In this document: positions 9,113 to 17,092 of the stretch, in pieces
Position numbering within the stretch: position 1 is the first letter of the stretch
How the letters are laid out: each line of letters starts with the position of its first letter
From: Elusimicrobiota bacterium
GTDB taxonomy: Bacteria; Elusimicrobiota; Elusimicrobia; UBA1565; UBA9628
Direction: 5' to 3'
DNA: 47,901 bases
Assembly (NCBI GenBank): GCA_016209035.1
Contig: JACQWX010000083.1
Location: 1-47,901 of the forward strand
Notes under the pieces: model-generated
What the model was told of the DNA's origin: nothing
The model's database searches: none
What the model saw: only the letters and a program-made list of their open reading frames with translations
Position numbers and translations under genes: made by a program

Positions 9113-10339
9113 ATAGATCCACCCCGGCACGCCCGTGGGGCGCTCGTCGCGGGGCGGGGCGGGCTTGGCCTTCTTGCGGGGCTTCTCTTCGATGGGGATG
9201 ACGTCTTGGCTGACCGGGAGGCTCTCCCGGCCCGGGGAAACCTCCATGAAAGGCCGGCGGGTCCTGCCGCGCACCGATTGGACGACGCCGCCGAACCGGT
9301 AGCCGAAGGTCACGCGATGGCTGTTCCCGACGGAACCGATGGCCCAGCCATAGTCGAAGGTGAAGCGCGCCTTCCATCTGAGGCCGAGACCTGCCGTCAA
9401 GCCCAGGGTCTGGCGGTTGAACTGCCAGCCCAGCCGGAAACCGAACGTCTTGTCCCAGAAATACTCCATGCCCGTGGAGGCGTGCCAGAGACGGTCGTGG
9501 AACAGGAAGTCCCCGTCACCGGAGAAGAGGAGGTCGTGCATCGCCCCCGGCTTGAAGGCGTAGGCGGCTCCCATCCGGATGGTCGCGGGAAGGGGGTCGC
9601 TGTGTTCGACGTAGCGCATCCTGCTGCCGAGGTTGGCGGCCGCGAAACCGATGCTCGCTCCCAGGTCGGGGCACTGCGCGAGGTAGCCCAGATCCGCGGC
9701 GACGGCGGAGGCGGAATAGCGTTCGGCCAGAGACGAGTGGATGACCTTCCCCGCCATACCGAGGAAATGGTTGATGTTGTAGGACTTGCCGGGCGTCTCG
9801 ATGGGGGTCATGCCGATCCTCTCGGCGTAGCCGGCGGAGGCCACGACGTCGTAGCCGGCGTTGATCTTCTCGGCGCGCTGGATGTTGCCGTCGGCGGCGA
9901 GCTCGTTCACCTCGATGGTCCCCCCGCGGGAATGGAGGATGGAGCCGCCTATGCTGGAGAATCCCTCCCCTGCCATCCCCGCCCAGGGGATGGGGCCCGC
10001 GTACGCGAAGTGCTGGGAGGAGGTGTCGGTCTGTCCCGAGAGGAAGGCGGCGCTGAGCTCGTGCGCGTTCAGGAGGCTCAGGCCCGCCGGATTGTAGTAC
10101 AGGGCCGAGGAGTCGTTGGCGACGGCCGTGAAGGCGCCTCCCATCCCCAGGGCCCGCGACCCCATGGGGACCATCAGGATTGGGGCGGCGGCGGTACCGG
10201 GCTGCTCGAGGGCGAGGCAGTCGTGCGGCGGCCAAAGCAGAAGGAATGTCCCAATAAAACGGAACGTCAACGAAGTGACCGACAAGAGACTCGCCGTGGG
10301 GCGAAGCGGAGTCCTCGTTGCGAGTCTCTTGTCGGTCAT
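9110..10339 (-). CDS. PorV/PorQ-like outer-membrane beta-barrel protein (409 aa)
   Basis: After an N-terminal hydrophobic stretch (FIGTFLLLWPP) comes the conserved opening of PorV/PorQ/UPF0164-type barrels: GSRALGMGGAFTAVAND followed by YYNPAGL. The rest alternates short strands with Gly/aromatic turns (GWQFNRQTLGLTAGLGLRW, FTFDYGWAIGSVG), as in outer-membrane barrels. A short Lys/Pro-rich C-terminal tail (residues about 370-409) is unusual. Members assist or anchor secreted proteins, often with C-terminal sorting domains, which fits the neighbouring M36 protein with a FlgD-like domain. The ATG at 10339 overlaps the M36 stop (ATGA). Its first 21 codons form a perfect hairpin, so a TTG about 23-25 codons in is an alternative start nearer the signal sequence. 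Confidence 0.82.
   Translation of the reverse strand: MTDKRLATRTPLRPTASLLSVTSLTFRFIGTFLLLWPPHDCLALEQPGTAAAPILMVPMGSRALGMGGAFTAVANDSSALYYNPAGLSLLNAHELSAAFLSGQTDTSSQHFAYAGPIPWAGMAGEGFSSIGGSILHSRGGTIEVNELAADGNIQRAEKINAGYDVVASAGYAERIGMTPIETPGKSYNINHFLGMAGKVIHSSLAERYSASAVAADLGYLAQCPDLGASIGFAAANLGSRMRYVEHSDPLPATIRMGAAYAFKPGAMHDLLFSGDGDFLFHDRLWHASTGMEYFWDKTFGFRLGWQFNRQTLGLTAGLGLRWKARFTFDYGWAIGSVGNSHRVTFGYRFGGVVQSVRGRTRRPFMEVSPGRESLPVSQDVIPIEEKPRKKAKPAPPRDERPTGVPGWIY
10276..10338. repeat. Perfect 19-bp inverted repeat at the M36 stop / PorV start
   Basis: Arms TGACCGACAAGAGACTCGC (10276-10294) and its exact reverse complement (10320-10338) surround a 25-nt loop. On the minus strand the stem starts at the M36 TGA and includes two bases of the PorV-like ATG. 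It could block ribosome entry, terminate transcription, or be a mobile palindrome. There is no U-run after it. Confidence 0.9.
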
Positions 10340-13300
10340 TTAATCACCACAACCTTCTGCGTCTGAGAGATGCCCGCGCCTCTGAGGTGCAGCAGGTACG
10401 TCCCGCTGGCCACCATGAGCCCGTTCATGTTCCGGCCCGACCAGTCCAGCGCGCCCTTCCCCCCGGTCGTGTAGTCATCGAAGAGCGTCGCCACCAGGGT
10501 CCCGTCCAAGGAGTAGAGCTTGATGGTGATGCGGCCGGAGGTGGGGACCTCGTACTTGACGGTGGTCTTGCCGCCCTTGAGCGGGTTGAAGACGTTGTTG
10601 AAGGCGGTCAGCTTGGATTGGTTGCTGGTCAGGTTCATCGGCTGGGAGAAGCCCAGGCTGATGGTGCTGCCGTTGACGTTGTAGGCGAAGACCTCGAGAT
10701 GGACGGTCCCCACCGCCGGGAAGCGCGCGCCGAAGCTGCCGTTGAGCCTGACCTGTCCGGAGATCGAGCCTAGGGCGCTCTGCGAGGAGACCCAGGCCAG
10801 GTAAGAGGCCGCGCTGCCTGGGACCGCCAGGGTGTTCGGGATGACGGCCAGGACATGGTCGCGCAGCTGGGCGTAGGCGAAGTGGTAGGGCAGGGTCGTC
10901 ACGCTGACGCTGAAGGAGGCCACTTTGACGTCGAAGGAGATGAGGTCGTTATCGACCACCGCGGAGACGATCGAGGATTCGAGCGCCGCCGCCTTCGGGT
11001 AGTCGAGAGAGAGGACATAGGGGGTGGCCGAGTTGACGCCGGAGTTGGAGTAGCTCAGCGACTCGGCTCCGTGGACTTGGAGGTAGTAGAGCCCGGGCTC
11101 GGAGACGACGAGGTCGAGGTTGGCCTCCGCCTGGGTCGTGGTGCAGTCGAAGGTCTCGCAGTACTGGCCGTCCACGGTGTTGAGCCCGTCGAGCGGCGGC
11201 TGCGCGGCGCCGACCTTGCGATGCCGGCGGTCGTAGAGGGTGACCGCATAAGCCTTGTAGAAGTTGCCTGACTGCGGGAGCGAGAGCTTGACGCGCATCC
11301 TGCCGGGCCCGGCCCCGAAGGAGTAGGTGTCGATGTCGCCTGCCGGATACACGGTGGCCGCCACCGAGGCCATGGTGCTGACGTCCACCGCGGTCATGAA
11401 CCCGTCGTTGCGCTCCCAGCCGTCGCCTTTCGGATAGGGCAGGCCGTGAGCCTCGAACGCGGAGGTGATGATCGCGCCGACCTTGTTGGCCTCGATGCAG
11501 GCCGCGACCGCGCCGGCCTTGTCCACGCGGATGAGCGCGTCATAGTACTCGGCGAAGCTCTCCGGGAAGAAGAGCAGGGACTCGAAGATCAGGCCGTCCG
11601 CGCAGGCGGCCGGGAGGTCCAGTTCGCTGATGACCCTCTTGCGGATGTCCCAGAATGCCTGGGCGATGTAGGCGGAGTCGTCGTGCACCTCCCCCGCCCA
11701 GTTGGCGGCGCTCAGGACCTTGCAGTTCGGGGGGCAGTTGAGCTCCATGATAGGGTTCGGGTTGCCGATCTGTCCGTTGAACCACAGGCCGGAGGTGGAG
11801 TGGTTCAGCGCGCTGGCCGCGAAATAGTAGCTCAGGGCCTCCTGGACGGCGCCCGACTGCCCGAAATAGGGAGACGAGAATATCCTCTCCTGGACATAAT
11901 GGACGTACTCGTGCCGCGCCGCGGTGGCGTCGTCGGTGGCGGCCAGATCGGGGCTGGCGGAGTTGATGTCGCTGAAGTTGAGGTTGTCCTGGTCCGGGCT
12001 GTAGAAGGGGCTCAAGAGGTCCGGGCCCACGTAGACGTTGACGTTGAGCGGCACCCCGATGAACGCGTAGCTCGACTTGTTCACGCCGCCGACGAACCAG
12101 TCGTGCATGGCGTTGACGTGGTAGAACGCGCTGAACTCGCCTCCCAGGTTGAGGGAGGTGTGGGAGGATGGCCACCATGCCAGGCTCGAGCCGTTGACGT
12201 TCCAGTCGTCCGCGTTGGAGAGCGTGAGATAGCTCGAGACCAGCACGTCGTAGCCGTGCTGGGAGGAGCCTGAGGCGTTGGCCTTGAGCTTGAGCGAGTA
12301 CTGCCTCCCGGCAACCGCGGCCCCGTTGAAGGGGCCCCGGTTGCCGACGTAGGAGGCGACGGGGTAGCCGGCCCCGTTGAGGATGAAGAGCTGGTCGTCG
12401 TCGATGATCTGGCCCTCGCCCTCGAGTATCTCCCAGGTGCCGACGTTGAACTGGCTGAACACGGGCAGGACCTTGACCGCCGTGGGGGCGATGGCGTCCA
12501 GGTTGACCGTCTGGGAGACGGTCGCGCCGTCAGGGTAGGGGTGGGGCGAGCTCACTGGGGTGCCGATCGTGGCCCAAGCGCCGAGGCCGTTGTCGTAGTG
12601 CGCGCTAGGTCCCCGGAAATTGGAGACGTTGGCGTAGGGGCCCTGCAGGGCGGTGAAGATCTTGCCTTTGGTGTCGCTGCAGAAGAACCCCTGGGCGTTG
12701 GTGTCGGCGTAGTGGCTTCCGTCCTTGACGTGCACGCGCTGGTTGCGCATCGGCTTCCAGGCATAGGGGGTCAGGACGGGGTTGATCTCCGCGATGAAGG
12801 CCGTGACGGTGCCGGAGGTCATGCAGGCCTGGTAGCGGTGGTCGTCGTACCGGAACAGGACCTGTCCCGTGTGGGCGTCGACGTAGTACCTCCAGAGGCG
12901 CCAGCCCTGCCGGACCGTGAACCTCCACGCCAGGTGGCTGCGGCCGCTCATCTCGCTGGGGAAGATGACCAGGTCCCCGCCGGCGCCGGCGACTGGCCCG
13001 ATCTCGGAAAGGACGGATTGGAAAGCCTGCGAGGCCGTCAACGAAGGATCGAGCCCGATCGAAAGGTCGGGCTCGTAGCTCGAGTTGAACCCGATCACCC
13101 GCCCTTGGTCGTCCACGTGCACCTTGACCCGGGAGAACTCGACCGGGAGGCCCTTGTAGGTCTGGCGGTAGAGGATGTGGCCCATGCCCGAGCCTGAGTT
13201 CTGACGTTCCAGGGCCAGGTCCGTCGGCTGCACGGCGGTCAGGTCCCGGGTCTCGCGCAGGAAGGCCTCCGCCGCGGCGCGGTGGCCCCCGGGGCGGGGA

Positions 13301-13587
13301 GCGGCCTCGCCCTCGGTGAGCGCTTCGGGAGCGCCGGTGCGCGGGCTAAAGCGCATCTTCCAGCGGGCGCCCTGGGCGCGGTTGAAAGCCTCGAAGGCGC
13401 GCTGCGCGCTGGTGCGCGGGGGCCGTCGTTCCTTGCGCAGGCCTTGGGAGAGGCCGAACCTCTTGCGGTCCTCGACGGTGACGCCCTGGGGACGCAGGGC
13501 AACCGGCCGCGCGCCCGAGCCTGCGATGAGCCAGCCCAGGACGGCCGCGGCCAAGGCCCACGCGAGACGGCGCAGCGGGCTCCTCAC
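10336..13587 (-). CDS. Secreted M4/M36-like zinc metallopeptidase with FlgD-like C-terminal domain (1083 aa)
   Basis: An N-terminal signal peptide (RRLAWALAAAVLGWLIAGSGA) is followed by an FTP/PepSY-type propeptide (about 80-270; TYKGLPVEFSRVKVHVD, RLWRYYVDAHTGQVL). The catalytic region carries HEYVH at residues 559-563 and a third ligand Glu at 583 (VQEAL). That is 20 residues after the second His, the same spacing as in thermolysin. Later comes a pre-peptidase-like beta domain (about 760-860). The C-terminal FlgD-type Ig domain (about 1000-1083) has VFNPLKGG, ITIKLYSLDG and DWSGRNMNG..VASGTYLL, similar to sorting domains of secreted proteins. It starts at GTG 13587, overlapping the HEAT gene stop (GTGA), and its stop overlaps the PorV-like start. 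Probably exported, self-processed, and displayed or released at the outer membrane. M36 versus M4 is not certain. Confidence 0.88.
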   Translation of the reverse strand: MRSPLRRLAWALAAAVLGWLIAGSGARPVALRPQGVTVEDRKRFGLSQGLRKERRPPRTSAQRAFEAFNRAQGARWKMRFSPRTGAPEALTEGEAAPRPGGHRAAAEAFLRETRDLTAVQPTDLALERQNSGSGMGHILYRQTYKGLPVEFSRVKVHVDDQGRVIGFNSSYEPDLSIGLDPSLTASQAFQSVLSEIGPVAGAGGDLVIFPSEMSGRSHLAWRFTVRQGWRLWRYYVDAHTGQVLFRYDDHRYQACMTSGTVTAFIAEINPVLTPYAWKPMRNQRVHVKDGSHYADTNAQGFFCSDTKGKIFTALQGPYANVSNFRGPSAHYDNGLGAWATIGTPVSSPHPYPDGATVSQTVNLDAIAPTAVKVLPVFSQFNVGTWEILEGEGQIIDDDQLFILNGAGYPVASYVGNRGPFNGAAVAGRQYSLKLKANASGSSQHGYDVLVSSYLTLSNADDWNVNGSSLAWWPSSHTSLNLGGEFSAFYHVNAMHDWFVGGVNKSSYAFIGVPLNVNVYVGPDLLSPFYSPDQDNLNFSDINSASPDLAATDDATAARHEYVHYVQERIFSSPYFGQSGAVQEALSYYFAASALNHSTSGLWFNGQIGNPNPIMELNCPPNCKVLSAANWAGEVHDDSAYIAQAFWDIRKRVISELDLPAACADGLIFESLLFFPESFAEYYDALIRVDKAGAVAACIEANKVGAIITSAFEAHGLPYPKGDGWERNDGFMTAVDVSTMASVAATVYPAGDIDTYSFGAGPGRMRVKLSLPQSGNFYKAYAVTLYDRRHRKVGAAQPPLDGLNTVDGQYCETFDCTTTQAEANLDLVVSEPGLYYLQVHGAESLSYSNSGVNSATPYVLSLDYPKAAALESSIVSAVVDNDLISFDVKVASFSVSVTTLPYHFAYAQLRDHVLAVIPNTLAVPGSAASYLAWVSSQSALGSISGQVRLNGSFGARFPAVGTVHLEVFAYNVNGSTISLGFSQPMNLTSNQSKLTAFNNVFNPLKGGKTTVKYEVPTSGRITIKLYSLDGTLVATLFDDYTTGGKGALDWSGRNMNGLMVASGTYLLHLRGAGISQTQKVVVIK
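12309..12346. repeat. 16-bp inverted repeat (one mismatch) inside the metallopeptidase gene
   Basis: Arms CGGCAACCGCGGCCCC and GGGGCCCCGGTTGCCG with a GTTGAA loop. It encodes GNRGPFNGAAVAG in the reverse strand and does not break the frame. A second, weaker hairpin with a GAAA loop lies at 13050-13075 in the same gene. Confidence 0.7.
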
Positions 13588-14744
13588 GGCCTGCCTCCCG
13601 GGGAGGCGAGCTTACCCACCAGGACGGAGGCCGCCCTGATCCGGACCTTCGCGTCCCCTTGCCGCAGGAACGGCTCAAGGAGCCTGATGGCGTCGTCCGT
13701 CTTCACGGACCTGAGGATCTCGATGGCCTCGAGCTGGACGTCGGGGTCGTTCTGCTCCAGAGCGTCCCCCACGAGCTTGAGGTCCACTTTCTCCCCGCGC
13801 CGGGCCAGGCTCCCGACCGCGCGCAGGGCGATCGAAGGGAAGACCTTCTCTTCCACGACCGTGCGCAGCAACTGGCTCGACCGGGCGCCGGTGACCCTGC
13901 CCACGGACTGAACCGCCATGGCGCGGACCGTCAGGTTCGTGTCGCGCAGGCCCTTGGCCAGGTATTCGAGGACGAGGGGGTCCGGGAAATTGCCCAGGGC
14001 CCTCATGGCTTCGGCGCGCACCGCGGGCGCCTGGTCCTCGCAGGCCACGCGCAGCTCGTCCAAGCCCACGGCGAGGCCCGTCTGCCACATGGCCTTGGCG
14101 GCGGCGGCGCGCACGGCTTCGTCCTTGGATTTGAGGGCCGAAACGATGGGAGCGACGAACTCGTCGAACCCGAGCTTGGCCAGCGCGACGGAGGTCGCGT
14201 CGCGCACGAGGTCCGAAGGGTCGTTCAGGGTCTTCTCGAGAATCTCGACGGAGCGCACCCCGCCGATGAGGCCGAGCTTCTCCACGGCCGCGGCGCGCGC
14301 CTTGTTGCGCTTGATGGCGGCCAGCTCCTCGGCCGGGTTGGGAGCCTTGACGGCCTGCGCCGGAGGCGCAGGCGCCGGAGGCCTAGGGGCGTTGACCAGG
14401 GACGCGATCTCCTTGAAGCCGCGGTCATCGCCCAGTATCTGCATGCTGTAGGCGGCCTCCAAACGCACATAGAGGTTCTTGTCCTTGAGCATCCGGGCGA
14501 GCAGCCGCACGGCGGAGCTGTTGCCGAGCTCGCCGAACGCCTTGGCCACCTCCAGGCGCACCTCCGGGTCCTTGTGGGAGCAGCTGCCGACGAGGAGCTT
14601 CAGGGCGTCGCGGCCGATCTTGGCGGAGTCGATCGGGGCGGTCTCGGGAGCCGCTTCGGCGGGCTGGGCCGTTGCCGGCGCCTGGGCCTGCGGCTCAGGC
14701 GCGGCATGCGCCGCGGGAGGGGCGAAGAAGAGGAGCAGGAGCAT
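13584..14744 (-). CDS. Exported HEAT-repeat protein (386 aa)
   Basis: The start at 14744 gives a clean signal peptide (MLLLLFFAPPAAHAA); the open frame runs further upstream to 14837 but that part is not protein-like. A Pro/Ala/Gln linker (about 16-45) is followed by about eight HEAT/PBS-lyase-type repeats of 30-33 residues. Examples are DPEVRLEVAKAFGELG, NLYVRLEAAYSMQILGDD, SDLVRDATSVALAKLG, APAVRAEAMRALGNF and DAKVRIRAASVLVGKLA. Such solenoids bind other proteins, here presumably in the periplasm. It is the first gene of the operon leading to the metallopeptidase, barrel and aminopeptidase. A TATCAT box lies 9 nt before the start, and no good Shine-Dalgarno site is visible. Confidence 0.85.
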   Translation of the reverse strand: MLLLLFFAPPAAHAAPEPQAQAPATAQPAEAAPETAPIDSAKIGRDALKLLVGSCSHKDPEVRLEVAKAFGELGNSSAVRLLARMLKDKNLYVRLEAAYSMQILGDDRGFKEIASLVNAPRPPAPAPPAQAVKAPNPAEELAAIKRNKARAAAVEKLGLIGGVRSVEILEKTLNDPSDLVRDATSVALAKLGFDEFVAPIVSALKSKDEAVRAAAAKAMWQTGLAVGLDELRVACEDQAPAVRAEAMRALGNFPDPLVLEYLAKGLRDTNLTVRAMAVQSVGRVTGARSSQLLRTVVEEKVFPSIALRAVGSLARRGEKVDLKLVGDALEQNDPDVQLEAIEILRSVKTDDAIRLLEPFLRQGDAKVRIRAASVLVGKLASPGGRP

Positions 14745-14753
14745 GCACCCAAG

Positions 14754-14759
14754 ATGATA
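14754..14759 (-). promoter_or_regulatory. -10 box (TATCAT) 9 nt before the HEAT gene start
   Basis: On the minus strand TATCAT is followed by CTTGGGTGC and the ATG at 14744, again too close for a normal leader. The region upstream (14760-14815) is A+T-rich compared with its surroundings and contains a further TATATT, so an upstream promoter is also possible. Confidence 0.4.
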
Positions 14760-14913
14760 ATGGGGGGAATTTGCGGAATTATTTCGCGGGCCAATAATAT
14801 AGATGCTAGAATAGCGACCTACGGCTTCTTCCCCCACAGCTGCGCGCCCCTGGCGTAGGGGAGAGCGGTGCCAGGCCGTGGGGGAGGCTTGCGACTCGGG
14901 AGTCGAGTGACAC

Positions 14914-14985
14914 GGGCCCGTAGCTCAACGGATAGAGTACGTGGCTTCGAACCACGCGGTCCAGGTTCGATTCCTGGCGGGCCCA
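14914..14985 (+). tRNA. tRNA-Arg (anticodon UCG)
   Basis: A full cloverleaf can be drawn. The acceptor stem is GGGCCCG/CGGGCCC with discriminator A. The D arm is GCTC..GAGT. The anticodon stem CGTGG/CCACG encloses loop CTTCGAA (anticodon TCG at the centre), and the T arm is CCAGG-TTCGATT-CCTGG. It is 72 nt long and CCA is not encoded. It would read CGA and related Arg codons. It lies directly upstream of yebC. Confidence 0.95.
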
Positions 14986-14991
14986 TGTCAG

Positions 14992-15008
14992 CGCCGCGGC
15001 TTTTTTTT
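14992..15008 (+). terminator. Possible terminator after tRNA-Arg
   Basis: A short GC-rich self-complementary segment (GCCGCGGC) is followed by eight T residues at 15001-15008. The stem is short, so it may only help 3'-end formation or processing of the tRNA. Confidence 0.4.
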
Positions 15009-15062
15009 GTAGGATAGACTCGGTGGAGCGCTTCATGGAACGGCTCATCCCCCCCGAACGGA

Positions 15063-15089
15063 AGCAGCCCCCCCGCCGGGGGGGCTGCT
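15063..15089 (+). promoter_or_regulatory. 12-bp perfect hairpin over the yebC ribosome-binding region
   Basis: Arms AGCAGCCCCCCC and GGGGGGGCTGCT with a GCC loop end three bases before the yebC ATG (15093). Any Shine-Dalgarno function would have to come from the G-run inside the stem. The hairpin could therefore hold yebC translation low or terminate tRNA read-through. Confidence 0.6.
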
Positions 15090-15092
15090 GAC

Positions 15093-15845
15093 ATGGGTGG
15101 CCACTCGCACTGGGCCGGCATCAAGCACAAGAAGGGCGTCACGGACGCCAAGAAGGGGAAAGTCTGGACGAAGCTCGTGCGCGAGATCACGATCGCGGCG
15201 CGCCTCGGCGGGGGCGATCCCAACGCCAACCCACGGCTCCGGAAGGCCATCGACGACGGGCGCGCGGCCAACATGCCCAGCGACAACGTCAAGCGCGCCA
15301 TCCAGCGCGGGACCGGCGAGCTGCCGGGCGTCCAGTACGAGGACCTCACTTTCGAGGGCTACGGGCCCTCGGGAGTGGCGATCATCTGCGAGGCGACCTC
15401 GGACAACCGGAACAGGACGAACTCCGAGATCCGCCACCTCTTCGACGGCCACGGCGGGAACCTGGGCGTGGCCGGGTGCGTGGCGTGGATGTTCAAGCAG
15501 AAGGGAGTGATCCGGGTGGCCAGGACCGCGGGGGTCGCCGAGGACCATCTCATGACGGTGTCCCTCGACCACGGAGCGCAGGACCTCGACTCCAGCGGGA
15601 GCTTTTTCGAGGTCCTGTGCGACCCGAAGGACTACGATCGGCTCCTGCAGGGCTTGGCGGGCGCCAAGATCCCCGTGGAGTCCTCCGAGATGGCCATGAT
15701 CCCGGACACGCTGGTCCCGGTCGGCGAGGCCGATGCGCCTCGGGTCCTCGAGTTGGTGGAGGCTCTGGAGGACCATGAAGACGTCAAGAACGTCTACTCC
15801 AACTTCGACATCCCGGAGAGCGTGCTGGCCAAGCTCGGGGGTTAG
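15093..15845 (+). CDS. yebC: YebC/PmpR-family DNA-binding and translation-associated protein
   Basis: At 250 aa it has normal length, with the signature start GGHSHWAGIKHKKGVTDAKK and the downstream motifs NANPRLRKAIDDGRAANMP, YGPSGVAIICEATSDNRNR and GNLGVAGCVAWMF. All three domains of the family are present. Members are described as transcriptional regulators and, more recently, as factors relieving ribosome stalling. Genes of this family often sit directly upstream of ruvC, as here (3 nt gap), suggesting cotranscription with ruvCAB. A strong hairpin covers the region before the ATG. Confidence 0.97.
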   Translation: MGGHSHWAGIKHKKGVTDAKKGKVWTKLVREITIAARLGGGDPNANPRLRKAIDDGRAANMPSDNVKRAIQRGTGELPGVQYEDLTFEGYGPSGVAIICEATSDNRNRTNSEIRHLFDGHGGNLGVAGCVAWMFKQKGVIRVARTAGVAEDHLMTVSLDHGAQDLDSSGSFFEVLCDPKDYDRLLQGLAGAKIPVESSEMAMIPDTLVPVGEADAPRVLELVEALEDHEDVKNVYSNFDIPESVLAKLGG

Positions 15846-15848
15846 ACC

Positions 15849-16466
15849 TTGAGGATCCTCGGCATCGACCCGGGGCTCTCCCGCACGGGCTGGTCGGTCG
15901 TGGAGGCCGAGGCGGGTCGCGAGCCGCGCCTGGACGCTTCGGGGCTGATCGAGACCGCGAGCGCCTCCCCCCTCCAGGAGCGCCTGCGGTTCCTGCATGA
16001 GCGGCTCTCCCGCGTGCTCTCCGATCACCAGCCCGCCGCGGCGGCCGCGGAGGATCTCTTCTTCCTCAAGGCCTCGCCCAGCATGAGGAGCACCCTGGAG
16101 GCGCGCGGCGTCATCCTGCTGGCGTGCGCCCAGGCCGGCGTGAGCGTCTGCGCCTATGATCCCCGCACGGTCAAGGCTTCCCTGACCGGCAGCGGCGCCT
16201 CCGGCAAGGCCCAAGTCCAGCGGATGGTCCAGAGGCTGCTCAAGCTCGCCCAGCCCTTGACGCCGGACGACGTGGCGGACGCGGCCGCGATCGCGTTGTG
16301 CCACTCGAAGATGAGCAGGCTGGGAGGGCTCAAGGTCGTGGACCGGATCGGAGGCGGCTTGCGCCGAGCCCCCGTGTCGCAAGCCTCCCGTGCCGCGAGC
16401 CTCCCCCCGCGGGGGAGGCGAGCATCGAGGGGGGCTTGTGAGGAAGGAGCTCCGTCCACCCCATGA
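15849..16466 (+). CDS. ruvC: RuvC Holliday-junction resolvase (extended C-terminus)
   Basis: The start is TTG at 15849, giving MRILGIDPGLSRTGW with the first catalytic Asp at residue 7. AAEDLFF supplies the catalytic Glu, and TPDDVADAAAIALCH supplies the two C-terminal Asp. GKAQVQRMV is the usual DNA-contact helix. RuvC cleaves Holliday junctions symmetrically as a dimer with RuvAB. The conserved fold ends near residue 160, yet the frame continues to 205 through a Pro/Arg-rich tail made of palindromic DNA (16380-16438). The tail is probably a repeat insertion rather than a domain. Its stop overlaps the ruvA ATG (ATGA). Confidence 0.95.
   Translation: MRILGIDPGLSRTGWSVVEAEAGREPRLDASGLIETASASPLQERLRFLHERLSRVLSDHQPAAAAAEDLFFLKASPSMRSTLEARGVILLACAQAGVSVCAYDPRTVKASLTGSGASGKAQVQRMVQRLLKLAQPLTPDDVADAAAIALCHSKMSRLGGLKVVDRIGGGLRRAPVSQASRAASLPPRGRRASRGACEEGAPSTP
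16380..16438. repeat. Nested palindrome forming the 3' tail of ruvC
   Basis: The outer arms CAAGCCTCCC / GGGGGGCTTG pair with one G-T; the inner arms GCCTCCCCC (16399-16407) and GGGGGAGGC (16411-16419) pair perfectly around CGC. A related GGGGAGGCGAGC string occurs at 13604-13615, and GTCGCAAGCCTCCC recurs inverted near 14882-14895. This suggests a second dispersed family. Confidence 0.65.
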
Positions 16467-17092
16467 TTTCATCCCTGCGCGGAACGCTCCTCTCCAAGAC
16501 CGCGGACCGGGTCGTGGTCGAGGCCTCGGGCGTGGGCTATGAGGTCTTGATCGCGCAGTCTTCCATCCTGCGCCTCCCCGACCCAGGCGCGGAGGTCCTC
16601 CTGCACGTCAGCGAGTCTTTCGGCATGTACGGCGGCGGGGCCACCCTCTACGGGTTCCTGACCCCGGCCGAGAAGGAGGTCTTCAGCATCTTCCGGGACC
16701 GCGTCCCGTCCACGGGGGCCAAGAAGGCGCTGGAGTACCTCGACAAGGCGTCGAAGTCGCTCCCTGATTTTCGCCGCGCCGTCATCGACAGGGACTGCCG
16801 GATGCTCTCCGCGGTCTTCGGGTTCACGAAGAAGACCTCCGAGAAGATCATCGAGGCTCTCAAGGAGGAGTTCGCGGGCCTCGAGGTGGCCGGGGCCGAG
16901 AGGTTCGGCGCCGACGGGACCAGGGGCCTGCCCGCGAGCGCGGTGGGGCAGGCCTTGAGCGCTCTCTCCTCGCTCGGCTACAAGAGCTCCGAGGCCAGGA
17001 TCGCGCTGCAGTCCGTGGCTGAGGAGAGCGCCGGCTCCGGCCTCGAGGCCGGGGAGATCGTGCGCCGCGCCCTCAAGAGGCTCTCGCCATGA
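16463..17092 (+). CDS. ruvA: RuvA Holliday-junction DNA helicase subunit, divergent HhH motifs
   Basis: At 209 aa it is a standard length. Domain I (1-64) has the OB-fold start [28 protein letters not shown] and [19 protein letters not shown], in place of the usual REDA/LYGF pattern. Domain II should hold two helix-hairpin-helix motifs (GVGxK). Here they read PSTGAKKA and FGFTKKTSE, each lacking the first glycine. Domain III (about 150-209) is the usual helical RuvB-binding domain ([19 protein letters not shown]). It binds junction DNA as a tetramer and loads RuvB. It overlaps both neighbours by ATGA. Identity is secure from fold and context. Confidence 0.95.
   Translation: MISSLRGTLLSKTADRVVVEASGVGYEVLIAQSSILRLPDPGAEVLLHVSESFGMYGGGATLYGFLTPAEKEVFSIFRDRVPSTGAKKALEYLDKASKSLPDFRRAVIDRDCRMLSAVFGFTKKTSEKIIEALKEEFAGLEVAGAERFGADGTRGLPASAVGQALSALSSLGYKSSEARIALQSVAEESAGSGLEAGEIVRRALKRLSP

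Noticed and set aside
14860-14913. Possible extra RNA or repeat just before tRNA-Arg
   Set aside because: It contains GGTGCCAGG and GGGGGAGGCTTGCGAC, which echo the two repeat families, but a full element or stable RNA fold could not be traced.
15045-16472. 475-codon minus-strand frame opposite yebC and ruvC
   Set aside because: Shadow of two unmistakable conserved genes on the plus strand.
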